A stretch of 64,000 nucleotides of DNA from Eucalyptus grandis (GCF_016545825.1 NC_052619.1:10989501-11053500); one strand, 5' to 3'; shown: positions 12,801 to 25,693, counted from the first letter of the stretch. The notes: generated by a model from the letters alone, not told the origin. Made by a program: numbers and translations.

Positions 12801-14719
12801 GACAAATCTATCACGGTGAAGGCCAAAGGAAAAAACACCAATGACATCACATGAATATGAGAAGGAGAAGCAATTTCACATTTTAAAGTGAAGAATAATA
12901 TTAGTTATATAAGATTATCTGGCAAGCACAAAAATAAAAGCAGAATCCTCCCACATCATATTCTTTCTCTATGGTCACATAATCATACAAATTGCTCAAA
13001 CATCATAATCTTTCTCTATGGCACCACAGTTAAGTATATTTTGTTTGTGATAGTTGATACCATATTATTGATAAATAAATAAAATTGCCGAACAGCAATT
13101 TTTTAAAGAAGGTCAATTTCTTCATACTACATCATTAATAATCTTTCTTTCTAAAATATAAAAGCAACAAGTTATAGGATATTGCCTTTGCCTCCAGAAA
13201 CAAGAGTTACTAGAGGGTTTTCACTGGTCCTACTTTGATGCAGGATGCAAGCAACTCTGATGCAACAATCTTGAGCACTTAAGATAGAAAAGAATGAGCT
13301 CCAAATTTCATTTTACAAATGCATGGCTGGACAACTGGTACTTAGTTACACAAAATGGAAATTATTTAATGATTTATATTTCATTGAATCTGAAAATGTG
13401 AAAGATTAGTTGCATATGTTGTTGTAATTGCTTCTCGGTGTCACTAATATCAAGCAAAAAGAATTCAAGCAATGTCGAGAATTGAACAAAGCAACCAACT
13501 CCAAGGACTTTAGATGCGTAACTCAACAAAGCAAAATGGTCTATTGTGTTGTTATGATATCGACATCTAATCACGATAGATTCCAAATTGTTCTTTATAT
13601 AAAATCCAATTGATTTCTCAAAATTGAGCTTTTTTTTTCTTCCCCTTTAGATATAAAGATTGAAGAGCTGTGCATACATAATTTTCAAAGTAGAAGCTCA
13701 TCAACAAATGCCTTATGAGAAATAAGAAAAGAACATTGTTAAACTACGAGCACCTGATTTATTCAGCATAGGAGAAGGTGGAAGGAATTCAACACCACCA
13801 TCATTGATAAAGCTATCTTCATACTTGTCGTCGTCCTCAGAAATATCTGTCTCAGTGTCTGCAATATCTTCTCCGTAGGACTCTCTAATAATCATTATAA
13901 AGGAACGGAACTCTAGAATGAAGCTTCTATATTTAGTGTATGAAACAGTCTAGAAAGTGAAGTCCGTAAGGACACTGATTAGTATCTCTCGACCTTTTTA
14001 GCTCACCCCAACGTGTACCAATGTCTGCATGGTTAAAATGATGTAATGGTACCAATCGATCATCTTATACAATTAGAAAACAAAAATATATGAGAAATGA
14101 GATAACAGTAAGAAGGAATAATACAACATAACTCAACCAAGGATACGAGTCATCATCAAATTCTCGACCCTTTCGCACGTAGTAACCTGTGAGGTGAACA
14201 CTGCGAACACCGAGAACAGAAAAAATGACTTGCTGGGCTTCCTCGAATTCCAAATTTATCTGAGCAGATTCTTCTTTTCCCGGAAGCAAGGAGCATATAA
14301 ATACAGGAGTCGCATTGCCCACATTGCATTGCACCGTGCTCTTGGTGGTGGCAACACCAGTCCCGAGTGTCCCCTGCCCAAAATTATGCACATCCAATTT
14401 AAGGTAATACCAATAAAATAAAATAAAAAACTGATGAAATCTGGACTTTTCAATGTTGCAATGAACCAAAATCAAAGAACAGAGAAGCGTTTTACCTGGG
14501 AGATGCGAAGCCTCGACCCATTTGGCTTCTGAGTATAAGGCTTGCCGGGTTTCACTTCAATCCCTACTCACTCAGTGGAAAAACAGAGCAAACGATATCA
14601 TCACTCTCATGAAATAAAATCACAAACAAGAACAACCGATCGAAACATAAAAGGGTCGTATCAAATTCACAGGCAAAAGAATGTGCGAAGGAGAATCGGA
14701 ACCGACCCCAAAACACCAT
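9820..14719 (-). pseudogene. FKBP53: FKBP43/53-like gene: nucleoplasmin domain, no PPIase domain
   Basis: FKBP43/53 proteins are nuclear histone-binding immunophilins with an N-terminal nucleoplasmin-like domain, acidic/basic middle and C-terminal FK506-binding isomerase domain. Exon 1 (14707-14719) encodes MVFW plus one base. Exon 2 (14496-14563) gives GIEVKPGKPYT. Exon 3 (14147-14373) gives TTKSTVQCNVGN, SLLPGK and SVHLTGYY, the nucleoplasmin core. Exon 4 (13754-13884) gives ESYGEDIADTE and an acidic run. Exon 5 (12225-12548) carries ESDEEDFFVSSLLKK, and exon 6 (11826-11930) EMQNQAWQEDKEPKAEDPS. Both are repeated at 11007-11334 and 10624-10728, with a third partial copy near 9880-10016. Splice joins keep frame from exon 1 through 4; exon 5 has one shift at an A run near 12472. 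The isomerase domain is not visible down to 6831, so the gene looks truncated. Confidence 0.75.
9880..12548 (-). repeat. tandem duplication of two FKBP-like exons with introns
   Basis: Exon pairs at 12225-12548/11826-11930 and 11007-11334/10624-10728 are spaced about 1.2 kb apart, both second exons being 105 bp. Flanking introns match too, for example the phrase AGTCAAGAGTCC before the 5' exon and ACACCCAGCTA before the 3' one. A further partial copy begins at about 10016 and loses similarity near 9880. Divergence between units is considerable, so the duplication is not recent. Confidence 0.8.
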
Positions 14720-17700
14720 TTTCTTGTTACGAAAAAGAAGAGGAACAAGCTAGACAAACTGAATCAGAACGGACTGAATGGATTTTAAGAGAGGAAGAGA
14801 GAGAGGGGACGCAATGATGCTTCGTCCACAAGTTCCAACCTGTGCGTGCTAAGCGAGGACCATCAACCATTTGAGAAGGGAAAGCATGATTCTTGAAAAT
14901 TGCGGAGCATTTAATCTCCTCCGCAGCATCCCGATTCTCTTCGCGCTTCTTCTCTTGAACAAGAAAGAGCGCCATTTGAAGTCGTGACTCTTCGTTGGAC
15001 GGACTATTTTAGAAAATGAAAATCCATATTGCCCGCCCTGTATTTCTCACAAATTCCCCAAACTCCCCCTATAATATTTTTGATCGCAAATAGCCTCCCC
15101 CATGAGCATAATTTTGAGAGAGGCACGTACCCGCCCAGAAGACCCGAAACCAATCTTAGCTGATCCGAATGGACTATTAAAAGAACAATATCCATATTTG
15201 AAATAAACAAATTCCAAAGAAATTGAATTTTTGGTTATTCAAATTCGACTCAACTAATCCGAAGAGAATCAAATGTGTTTTTGCTATTCATCTACAGGAC
15301 CAGACTGACCAAAAAAGAAAAAAATCTACAGGACCATATATGAATCATTGCACAAATAATCACATTTTGGTAATTATTTTATGGCGAACTTAACCATGCT
15401 TGCGTGCTCGTGAGAGGGAAATTTTTTACGGGGAACTTTCCAAATATAAACATCAATTACAGAATGTGGTAAAATTGGAAAATCTTATCTAATATGTTGC
15501 CCTATTAGTGGCTTGTCAAATAGATATAAGATAGGATTAGACAAAAAAATGAGGACCTAACCTCGTAATTGATATGTTAATCTCAAAAATTAATATATTT
15601 CGATTTTAAAATAGAAAATGAAAGCATCTCGAAGACTTCTTATGCATTGAATTAAATTTTAAGCTACAATGTACAATTTAAATTTAAAATTCTTGAGTAT
15701 TCTCTTAGTTGCTTGACTCACACTTTGTGTGGGCTACTCGTCATATCTACTGATTGAATATTTTAATGTACATAACTAAAACAGTACCCAAAAAATAAAT
15801 TTAAAAATCGAGACGGTCTAAAGAGAGTAAATAATTATGGTTATTTCATCCTTGTATTTTATGGTACCAAATTTTTTGTTTTATTGTGCTTTGCTTTTAT
15901 AGTGATAACTTTCTAACTTTCACTTCTTGGACATTAGAAAGTTTCTAAGAAATTACATTTTCACTAAAATGATATCTGCATACTTTCATTAAATAATTAT
16001 GGTTAAATCTTCAATTAAAAGCAAAACTAGTTTTCTTACCCGGGCTTTGCACGGCCTACATTTTAATTTTTTTTCATATATAGAAGAGGTTACGTTTGAA
16101 GAAACAAATCTACAGACTCCACTTATTATAATAGTCATAAAATGCAATTAAAATTTTCTACTATTACATCATCATATGTCTATTACCTTGCTGGTTTACC
16201 AATCTTGTTTCTCTACCTTTCCTTGACTTACATTAAAAGAGAAAAACTTGGCAAACATTTCAAATATGGTGCACACGGAGAGCGCCATATGGTTAAGAGA
16301 GCTTTATACATTAATTGTGAAGACCCACTTTTTATAATTTGAGTAAGAAATAATTGTTAGAAGAATCTGACTAAAAATTCAGATCTATGTGTTTATAAAA
16401 GAAGCTTAAATAAACAGATATAAAGAAAGAGTAATTAATAACTAACAGATCGAAGCTCATGCTATTTTCACCTCTTGTAAGTTTTCTCTAAAATTTAATA
16501 TGTCCAAAATTAGTCGTCATCAAGACTAAGATTGATGAAAGAGAAAAGATATATCTTTAACATAGATCAATCAATCTAATAATTTGTATCAATCTTTCCT
16601 AATTTGTTGTTTCTTCTTCTTTTGTGTTCAAAATGAAGAAGCCTGTGTTCATTGTTTTTGTTTTTTTTTCACAAGAATCGTCTAAGATTAGAGTACATTG
16701 ATAAATTTAATGATTGAGATTCAAACTTAAAAGTATATTAACAGAGTACATTTCTTTTATGAAAAAGGGCTAAAGCCGAACAAAAAGTGTTACTATTGAG
16801 ATCTTACTATCCCTAATCTATCCCATAAAATAACTCTCAAGTAAGTAGTACAAAGATTAAGGATATAAACGCTTGATGATCTTGAGATTAGCATATTTAC
16901 AATGTCTCTCTAAAGTTCAATATGAAAAATCCTTATAATATACAATGCTTTATTTAATTGTTTTTCAAGAGAATTCTTTAATTAAAGTTGTGAACTCTTT
17001 AGGATTATAATTTATATTTATTTATATACTAATTAACAAAGATCACCAACAAGGCGTAAACTCATTACAAAAATATCTTGATAGAAAGCAACACGAGGAC
17101 ATTAGTAAGTAGAAGAAAAGAAATGAAGTCTATATGGACATGAATGAAATAACATAAGATGGTGGAATAAAACATATTTTTATTTAAGTACGCTCTTATA
17201 TTTTTATGATAATAGCTGCCTTTTGAATTTGTAATAAATAGCAGCTTTTACCCTTCCGGGAGTATTAATTAGTTCTCTTAATGTTATTTTCGTCAATTCA
17301 ATAAATCCGGGAGTATTATATCCATTTAAAGGGTGTAAATAGCGTAAGCCCAATTTAAAAGAATTTTTTTTAAATGTAAGTGTTAGTTGCAAATTAAAAT
17401 AAAATCAATGGTTTTTTTCCTGTATATTTGCTCTGAGTTGACTAAAAATATTAATTTGTATGCTACAAGACTGTCAATGAATGATCAATACGTGTATATA
17501 ATGCGATTCCTTATTTAAATAAATTAGACATCATTTCCAAATTGGAGGAATCTTATTATAAAACTTCGTTTGAAACGATGTGGTAGAAATTAACATGCAA
17601 CTTAAAGGACATGATAAGTTGTGGATTCTTACACCCATCCTTTTTATGTTATTATATCGTAATGGAATAAAGGTACTCTTGACTCGATATCCTTCGTTTT

Positions 17701-18452
17701 GTTCCATTTGAACCTCATTTTTTTCTTGCTGTAGTGTAAATAGTATGTGATGTAACTCAAGTAAAAAGTATTGATTCATTTCTCAAGGCAAAGATCTAGG
17801 GTTAGTGCCAATTAATAAATTGGAATAACTTCATAAGTATATTTGATTCATGATTTTTAAATTGATAGGATCCGGTTCAAGGAAGTTTCAAATCCAAAAA
17901 GGAAAATTTGTTATAATTAGTGGAAACTCTTTTGATCAAAAGTGTATCGTGCAAGAATCAACCATTAGAAAAAGAAGCATGTTGCTACAACTTTGAAATG
18001 AGTAAAAATTACTGAAGTAATGTCTAAACCCAATAATTCAAGGCAAAGATAAAATATCTTGGGACAATGAAATATTTCATATTTGAATAACCCTCGTAGT
18101 CTTAAAAATGTAGGTCTTTTAGCTATGAGCCTAACAAAAGAAAATTTAGGATAAGATTCTATAGGATCTTCCTCTTCAAAATTCGACGTGAAAGCCTCGT
18201 ATCATTCGGCTCAATTAGTTACATAAAATAAGGTATATACGATCTATAAGAATAGGAAACAAGTTATGATATTTCAATTTAAGGAATTGGAAAAAACAAA
18301 AAGGAAAGTGATAAAGATTATATAGAAGTGGAAGATGAAAATGGTCTAAGCTTACAATGATGAGAATATACATGAAAATTTTGGGGTGTGACACCGAAAG
18401 TGTCAAAACTTGGCACAAGATGACACTTGCCAAAAGTTCTAAAAGGTAAACT
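14720..18452. other. spacer upstream of the FKBP-like gene
   Basis: 14720-15000 is the likely promoter and 5' leader of the minus-strand FKBP-like gene, with no clear TATA call. The rest is AT-rich without gene-like frames. At about 16030-16060 a phrase with ACCCGGGCTTTGCACGG interrupts AT-rich DNA, resembling a decayed transposon end. The last 80 bases before the gap, starting TGTGACACCGAAAGTGTC, could be an LTR start but the gap hides the remainder. Confidence 0.45.
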
Positions 18453-18552
18453 NNNNNNNNNNNNNNNNNNNNNNNNNNNNNNNNNNNNNNNNNNNNNNNN
18501 NNNNNNNNNNNNNNNNNNNNNNNNNNNNNNNNNNNNNNNNNNNNNNNNNNNN
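18453..18552. other. assembly gap (100 N)
   Basis: Exactly 100 undetermined bases, a conventional placeholder for a gap of unknown size. It lies upstream of the CESA pseudogene, whose N-terminal exons are not found. Confidence 1.
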
Positions 18553-19780
18553 CTAAATGTTTCTTAGAGCAAAGTATGATAAAATGTTACGAGAAGTGCA
18601 GCGTATCACCGAGTCATGTTCTTTTCCTTTGGTCTCGTGCTTTGCCGCCTTCCAAGATAAGTTTCATCCCTTGAAGCGTAGTTTCATGATGACTGCTCAT
18701 GCATGTGCCATGAGTCTCGATCCGTAGTGAAGATCTATGTATTTGTAAGGATTTTGTTAATCGTTTTCTAGGGCAATTCTTAAGTAGTTGATTAAGAAAT
18801 TTTTATGGTTTTCAATTGGATGCACAAAGATTGTTCTTGTGGTGTTTGTAATTTTTCTTTGAAAGTGAATCATATTAAGTAAGTATGCTTAACAAGTGCC
18901 TTTTGTTAACAAAGTGCTCTAAGGAGACTTACTAAGTAACTAAAAAGGAAATTTTGTAGTTTCCAATGCATTAGCGTGTTATTTCTAATTACTATTTTGC
19001 AAAGTGAATTATTCCAAATTAAGTATGCTTAACATGTCCACTTTTGAGTTCATGAGATTGCTTTCATTTATATATGTGTTTTTTTTTCTACCAACCGTGA
19101 TTGATGTGTTGGCTGATCGCGCCTTAGTTTCTGTTCCGATATTAGGTGAAGAATTTCAGAGCTGATGAACTAATGGAATTTTTAGAAGGTGGGTCCTCAA
19201 TAGCTGCTCCTTTTAATGGTCTTTTTATAACTGTCATATTTGTTTTGTTACATATATCTTATGCTTGGAACTTGCTTATTCAAGCAGTGCTAGTTGATAT
19301 CTTCCGTAAATGAATTATGTAATAGTTCGTCATTTTTGCCATGTTGGTTTACCTGTTTTTCGCTACTTTGTTGCAGTCAGATTTGAAATTGAAGAAGTTC
19401 TTCCACATAATAGAGAACTCACCTGTTCCCCTCGTTATCTATGATTCAAAGAGATATCTTGGTTTCTTCATACACTCTTCTTTGTAATGTGAGTTCCATG
19501 TATAAATATGAAGTGTGTATATTGATGTTAAGGAAAATAATAAATAACTACTTAAATGTAATGACATGTTGACTTAGTTTTGATTCAACCATTGCCACTT
19601 AAGTCATTAATATTGCAACCTTGAGTTATTTGGGGTTGATCGATGCATTAGGTTCAATTTGCAAAGAGAAAATAATCTAGGCCTTCAAGCATCTTCTGCC
19701 ACAATAAGCCACTAAGTGCTAGGTCTCGTTTATGAGTTGAAGTGAGATCGATTGTTCTGTTTAGGTGTCACTAGTGTTCT
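18553..19780. other. spacer before the CESA pseudogene
   Basis: No recognised exon. The N-terminal RING finger and the first two membrane helices expected of a cellulose synthase are not seen here. Confidence 0.5.
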
Positions 19781-19819
19781 CAAAAGCACTGGAGTTGCCT
19801 GGGCAGGCACCCAATGTGG

Positions 19820-22800
19820 CGACTTCAAAAGCACCTCAAGTGGATATTTGTGAGTACAGCGGATCCCATGAAAGAACCTCCTCTTATAACTGCAAACACT
19901 GTTCTGTCCATACTTGCTGTAGATTACCCAGTCGACAAAGTAGCATGCTATGTCTCAGATGACGGGGCAGCGATGCTCACCTTTGAAGCCCTTTCCGAGA
20001 CATCAGAGTTTGCAATGAAGTGGGTCCCATTCTGTAAGAGATTCAATATTGAGCCTAGGGCCCTAGAATGGTATTTTTCTCAGAAGGTTGACTATTTGAA
20101 GGACAAAGTGAATCCTGAATTTGTGAGAGAACGCCGCGCCATGAAGGTCTTCAGCTTTTAACCTTTTCAAGTTTGTTGTGTGACTTTTATCTACTCTTGT
20201 GTGTGAAAGCCAATGTGGCGTCTTTGCCTTTTACATAATCAAGGAGACTGCTTGTTTCTAGATGTCTTATATTGGCTCTCTCACCTTTATTGTTGCAGAG
20301 AGAATATGAAGAGTTCAAAGTTCGGATAAATGGGTTGGTGGCAATGGCACAGAAAGTTCCTGAAGAGGGTTGGACAATGCAGGATGGCACTGTGGCCTGG
20401 GAACAATGTCAGAGATCATCCTGGAATGATCCAGGTGGATGCTGCTTTCGGGAATTTTTCTATTATTTGTGGCATAAGATTTATGAAGTTGGCTTACATT
20501 CAGAGAATTTAAAGTCGTCTTTCATTTAATCATCTTTATGCAGGTTTTCCTTGGCCAAAATGGTGACCGTGATGTTGAAGGAAATGAATTACCTCGGCTA
20601 GTTTATGTCCTCGCGAGAAGAGACCTGGTTTTGATCATCACAAGAAAGCTGGTGCCATGAATGCTCTGGTATGAATCCCTGTCTACCCGAAGTACCTTTC
20701 AAAGTCTGGACTTACTTTCTCAGCTGTTTATATCATCTCTCTCAAGTTGCTGAATTACCTGCTATTTTGTGAGTCGTTAATCAAGGTGCGGGTCTCAGCA
20801 GTCATCACAAATGCCCCTTATTTGCTGAACGTGGATTGTGATCATTATATAAACAACAGCAAGGCTCTTCGAGAAGCCATGTGCTTCATGATGGATCCAA
20901 TTTCGGGCAAGAAGATATGTTATGTGCAATTTCCACAGATTTGACGGGATGATTGTCATGATAGATACTCAAATCGTAATGTAGTATTTTTTTTTATGTA
21001 AGTAAACATATATATATAGGCCTCATTAATATCGTAATGTTCTTCCTTTCCTTTTTTCAGAAAAAAGCAAATTATTCATATATACTTATGTCTATACTGT
21101 TGAATCCAGATAAATATGAAGGGTTTGGATGGTAAACAAGGACCAATTTATGTCGGAACTGGTTGTGTCTTCCGAGGCAGGCTTTGTATGGATATGATAC
21201 CCCAATAAAAAGAAACCTCTCGGGAAAACATGTAACTGTTGGCCAAAATGGTGCTGCTTGTGTTGTGGATCTAGAAAAAGAGGTAGGAAAATGAAGTCCG
21301 ATGAGCAAAAGAAGACAGGAGGAACAGGGAGGCTTCAAAGCAGATTCATGCACTGGAAAATATTGAAGAGGGAATTGAAGGTGCCCATTTTCTATTTAAA
21401 TTAATCTTTGGACTTGCATGTTGTTCCACTTGTATCAAGTAGTTGATTTTCCAAATATATGCTTTATCTGAAATCTTCATTTTTTACGCTGCATTCAATT
21501 CTACGATTGTGATTTCACATAGTAGTCTTATGGCGCTTGCTTGTTATTTTATAATAGAAATGGATAGATGCAAAATGATACGTACTTTTGGAACTATATT
21601 TCAGGTATAGACAATGAAAATCATCACTAATGTCCTGAGTAAAGTTCGAGAAGAAATTCGGTCAATCCCCAGTTTTTATAGCTACAACCCTGATGGAAGA
21701 AGGTGGTGCCCCAAAGGGAGCCACTACTGCATCACTTTTGAAAGAAGCCATTCATGTCATTAGCTGTGGTTATGAGGACAAAACGGAATGGGGAAAAGAG
21801 GTAAAGATCGTACAATTTCAGCAGAAGTCACTGCTTTTGATACTGTATCGAGATTGTCTACTTTGCATTGCGCTTATTGTCTACTTGTAACTATCCCTTA
21901 GGTGGGCTGGATATATGGCTCCGTTACAGAGGATATTCTAACGGGCTTCAAGATGCATTGTCATGGCTGGCGATCTGTATACTGCGTGCCTAAGCGGCCC
22001 GCTTTCAAGGGTTCAGCTCCAGTAAACCTATCAGATCGCCTGCATCAGGTTCTCCGTTGGGCTCTTGGAAAGGTTGAGATCCTTTTGAGCAGGCATTGTC
22101 CGATATGGTATGGGTATGGCTGTGGCTTAAAATGGTTAGAGCGGTTTTCTTAGATCAACTCGGTCGTCTATCCTTTGACTTCCATTCCCTTGATCGCATA
22201 TTGTACTCTTCCAGCTGTTTGTCTTCTAACAGGAAAGTTTATTGTCCCTGAGGTAAGTTCCACCACACTTCCAGGAGTTCTGTGCTTTCTCGAGCAATTG
22301 ATTTTGCTTGATTGCAACAAGACCATTGCTGACTTTACCTTTTCAACATTGTTGCAGATGAGCAACTATGCTAGTCTCATTTTCATGGCACTTTATATCT
22401 ATTGCGGCTACAGGCATCCTTGAGATGCGGTGGGGTGGTGTCGGCATCCACGACTGGTGGAGAAATGAGCACCTGGGTACTGGTGGGTCTCCTGTCACCT
22501 GTTTGCTCTCTTCCAGGATCTACTAAAAGTTTTGGCTGGAGTCAGCACAAATTTCACGGTCACGTCCAAAGCCGGAGATGATGGAGAATTCTCTGAGCTA
22601 TACCTCTTTAAGTGGACATCACTGTTAATCCCTCCCTTGACTCTGCTCATCCTAAACAAAATTGGAGTCACGTCGGCGTTTCAGATGCCATCACTAATGG
22701 CTACGAATCTTGGGGTCCACTGTTTGGTAAACTTTTCTTTGCTTTGTGGGTCATTGTTCATCTGTATCCCTTCCTCAAGGGATTCATGGGAAAACAAGAT

Positions 22801-22929
22801 CGGTTACCTACAATCATAATTGTTTGGGCAATTCTTCTTGCCTCGATTTTAACTTTATGGGTCCGAATAAACCCTTTCATTTCCAAGGACAGCATTGTAC
22901 TAGAGGTGTGTGGATTGGATTGCAACTAG
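19820..22929 (+). pseudogene. CESA: cellulose synthase catalytic subunit, CESA6-type, 5' truncated
   Basis: CESA subunits polymerise UDP-glucose into cellulose at the plasma membrane. Coding blocks with gt...ag introns run from [18 protein letters not shown] (about 19850) to LEVCGLDCN and TAG (22927-22929). All glycosyltransferase-2 signatures are readable: SDDGAAML (near 19957), [12 protein letters not shown] (near 20830), [12 protein letters not shown] (near 21925) and QVLRW (near 22047). The C-terminal helices with [12 protein letters not shown] follow. The tail INPFISKD...LEVCGLDC points to the primary-wall CESA6/2/5 group. Frame breaks occur near 19852, 20390, 20613, 20937, 21165, 21625-21690, 22150, 22410, 22490, 22665 and 22860, and insertion-like DNA splits the block at 20980-21110. 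N-terminal exons are missing, possibly in or beyond the upstream gap. This many lesions makes a working gene unlikely. Confidence 0.85.
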
Positions 22930-23828
22930 GATTAGGTGAGCTGGAATGTTGTAGTCACTAAAAATTTACCTGTAGAAATTTTGTTGCTGTATTTGCACTT
23001 GATTTTGTTCATTGGTTGAAGACTCGAAGAGGAGGGCACCCTTTTGCAATTGGCGGTGGGATTCATCAATGAGAAGGCTCCTTGAAGGGTATATGTACAA
23101 AAAAAGGAAAATTGAAAAAGAAGAAAGGAAAAGAGGAAAGAGAAGTGGTGCATCAGTAACCACAATTTTGTCTACCTTCTCCTTTTGCAGTTTCCTGGAA
23201 ATGATCAAGAACCATAATGCAGAAAATTAGTGTGACATAAGGATATGAGCAGTCTATTTCCAAAAGTACACATTTGCAGCAGTAATATAAATAAGAAGAA
23301 GAATATAAACAGGAACATATAAAACGAAACAATTGACTTAATATACTGTTGAACGAAGATTCTATAACGCTTGGGTCAGAGGCTCTCACATACATAAGGC
23401 AGAAGCCATGTAATATGTAATAACACTATTTGAAGTTCATCAAAAGCATGCAAATTTCTGAGCACAAACATCCCCAGCAGTATGGCGAAATGCCAGATGT
23501 CATCTCAACCCACCTGCTTATTGTAGCCTTTAAGCTTAATTTCCTTCCAAAGGTCATGCTTCTAATGTCAAGCAACTAAGTTGATGCACATGGGGTGGTT
23601 TTGTGTTTACTTCCCACATGTTATACTTACAACTAAGGTTCTCACTCCAGTTAGATCTGTTAAGAAGCGAATAAGCTTATTGAGGTAGATATACAGTTCC
23701 ATAAAGTGCTAAAGACTGGCCTAGCGCATACACAAATATAACAGGGCAACAATTTGGCATTTCTCAATTGCATGTTCATCTACAAACAGATACGCTCAAT
23801 TTAATAACGGTTTAAGGCGATGACCCAC
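22930..23828. other. region 3' of the CESA pseudogene
   Basis: Probably former 3' untranslated and flanking DNA. Nothing else recognised. Confidence 0.4.
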
Positions 23829-23928
23829 NNNNNNNNNNNNNNNNNNNNNNNNNNNNNNNNNNNNNNNNNNNNNNNNNNNNNNNNNNNNNNNNNNNNNNNN
23901 NNNNNNNNNNNNNNNNNNNNNNNNNNNN
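23829..23928. other. assembly gap (100 N)
   Basis: Exactly 100 undetermined bases, a placeholder gap. Any frame that spans it on the minus strand is an artefact. Confidence 1.
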
Positions 23929-24403
23929 TGTAGATTTTTTTGGCTTTTTCTTCGTAGTAGTTCATATTCTTCTGAAACCTACTGTAACAAAATGAGGAAG
24001 TTTGTCTATATATGACGCCAATAATGGCATACGATGACTGAAATTGGCATCCCATAGCTTTCTGCCAGCTGACAACCAAGTTGGCAGACCTCAGATATGT
24101 CGAATAATTATTTGAACTAACGTTGCATATCTTAGACGACAGAATAGATTAAATAGACAGAGATGAAAAGAAAGTTGTCTGTGAAACTTCTCTCTCTAAA
24201 CGCTAGCCCGCACAAGGATTTTACTTTGAATCTGAATTAGAGTGACTTGTAGAAATATCCTTGGACAATTAATGTTGCAAGTGGCTTTGTCTTTCTGTTC
24301 TCCTTTGTTGGAGATGTTGATGTTTAATTAAACATACAGTGAGTTAGGCAGATGTTTCTGTTTTATTGTTGGAAGCCTTCTGTAGGGTAAGTATCTTATG
24401 ATC

Positions 24404-24429
24404 AGAGAGAGAGAGAGAGAGAGAGAGAG
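24404..24429. repeat. (GA)n microsatellite
   Basis: About 13 uninterrupted GA units, in the spacer upstream of the unidentified exon-like blocks. Confidence 0.9.
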
Positions 24430-24449
24430 TAAATGGGTAATCAAACTTT

Positions 24450-25072
24450 ATGTTGGGGGGCACCCTTGGTTTTTATGGAGTTGCGACAATAGGTATGACC
24501 TCTGTTTCAACACTCTCTTTGCAGGGAAGCTTCTTTTGGCAGGGGAATTTAGCTTTGAACCTGTCGCTATTCCGTAATTTAAAAGCCCTCCAGGTGAGAG
24601 GTGTATCGAATACATTCATAGGCGAACCACTATCTTCATCAGAATGTTGGGAGATAATTTTTTGTTATCCTGTTGATATACTATACTTTTTGTTCGAGTG
24701 TCATTTGTTTCTAGTAGTATGATGTTTCTCATCTGGGAAAAAATGTATACCCTAGCATATGTATGTTTAACGTGTCCTTTTATTCAAGCTAATTACTGTC
24801 TTGAAAAGGATTTGCTCCGTTGGAACTCTTTTTGCTTTCTCCTGGCGCAATAATCGAAAGAGTTCCTGAGAAAGGCATTCACATGGTCTTATCCTCTATC
24901 CAAATGCTAGAATATCCGTGGGGGAAGATGTTGAGTTAGCGCTATGTTCATTCTCAATGGATCTAAGAGCGGTACATCATCTTGTCCGTGATTCTGCGTT
25001 TCCTGGTGCCGAACATTCATGCATTTCTGACATATTTCTAGAACTGTTTTCCATGTTGGGCTCCGCCACAGG
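24450..25072 (+). pseudogene. unidentified exon-like blocks
   Basis: Not recognised. One block (about 24510-24590) ends LFRNLKALQ before a GTGAGA donor. A second (about 24820-25070) reads LLSPGAIIERVPEKGIHMVL in one frame, then MDLRAVHHLVRDSAFPGAEH in another, ending in GSATG before a GTACTG donor. The codon character, lack of stops within each block and intron-like borders suggest remnants of a plant gene with a frameshift near 24925. No motif allows a function to be proposed. Confidence 0.35.
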
Positions 25073-25118
25073 TACTGTTTTTTGGGTGATACGACCTTGG
25101 GTAACAGTAGATGTTAAG

Positions 25119-25659
25119 CCTATTTGGTTCGTCTTTGGGGAAATGGTTTTGGGAAAATGTAAATATCTTTTGGGTAAAGGGGTTTTCCGAAATACTATAT
25201 CTTTTGACAAATTATAACTTCAAATAGCATTGAAAAATAGTTTTGGCATAAATGTCGCTTTGCAAAATTCCAAATTCACATTTATAAAAGGCTTTTGTTA
25301 TTTTTTTCAAGTCTGAAAATTAAATTCGACGGAGGCCTGCCACTAGCCACAACTGCCAGACACCGCCTGGACGGCCAAATTTGGCAGCCTAAGGTTACGT
25401 GTTTACGTGGCACGCTAGGTTAGAGGTGCATCGCCCCCAGCGATGGTCACTAGGGATGTGTGACCCCAAGTGGTGGAAGATGAATAGTCGTGAATGAATA
25501 GGAAGAAGATGAACATCGACTTGGTATTTTCAAGATGTTGAAAGCTCAAAGTAGTTTTGGCATTTGCAAAATTAGTATTTGAGCAAGAGAGTCTAAAAAT
25601 ATTTGCAAGCATTTTATATTTTCCCAAAATCTGCTTGTAAAAGTTGAAACCAAACAAGG
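25119..25659. mobile_element. possible MITE (hAT-like ends)
   Basis: The left end CCTATTTGGTTC and the right end GAAACCAAACAAGG form imperfect inverted repeats around about 540 bp with no coding potential. The right end is duplicated about 34 bp further on (ending 25693) as GAAACCAAACAGGG. No convincing target duplication was found, so this is tentative. Confidence 0.3.
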
Positions 25660-25693
25660 TCAAGAGTCTTGGTAAAAGTTGAAACCAAACAGG

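Noticed and set aside
16030..16060. Helitron end at the ACCCGGGCTTTGCACGG phrase
   Set aside because: No TC start, CTRR end with hairpin or second terminus could be located.
23801..24079. Minus-strand frame running across the N gap
   Set aside because: The frame crosses undetermined bases and is an artefact.
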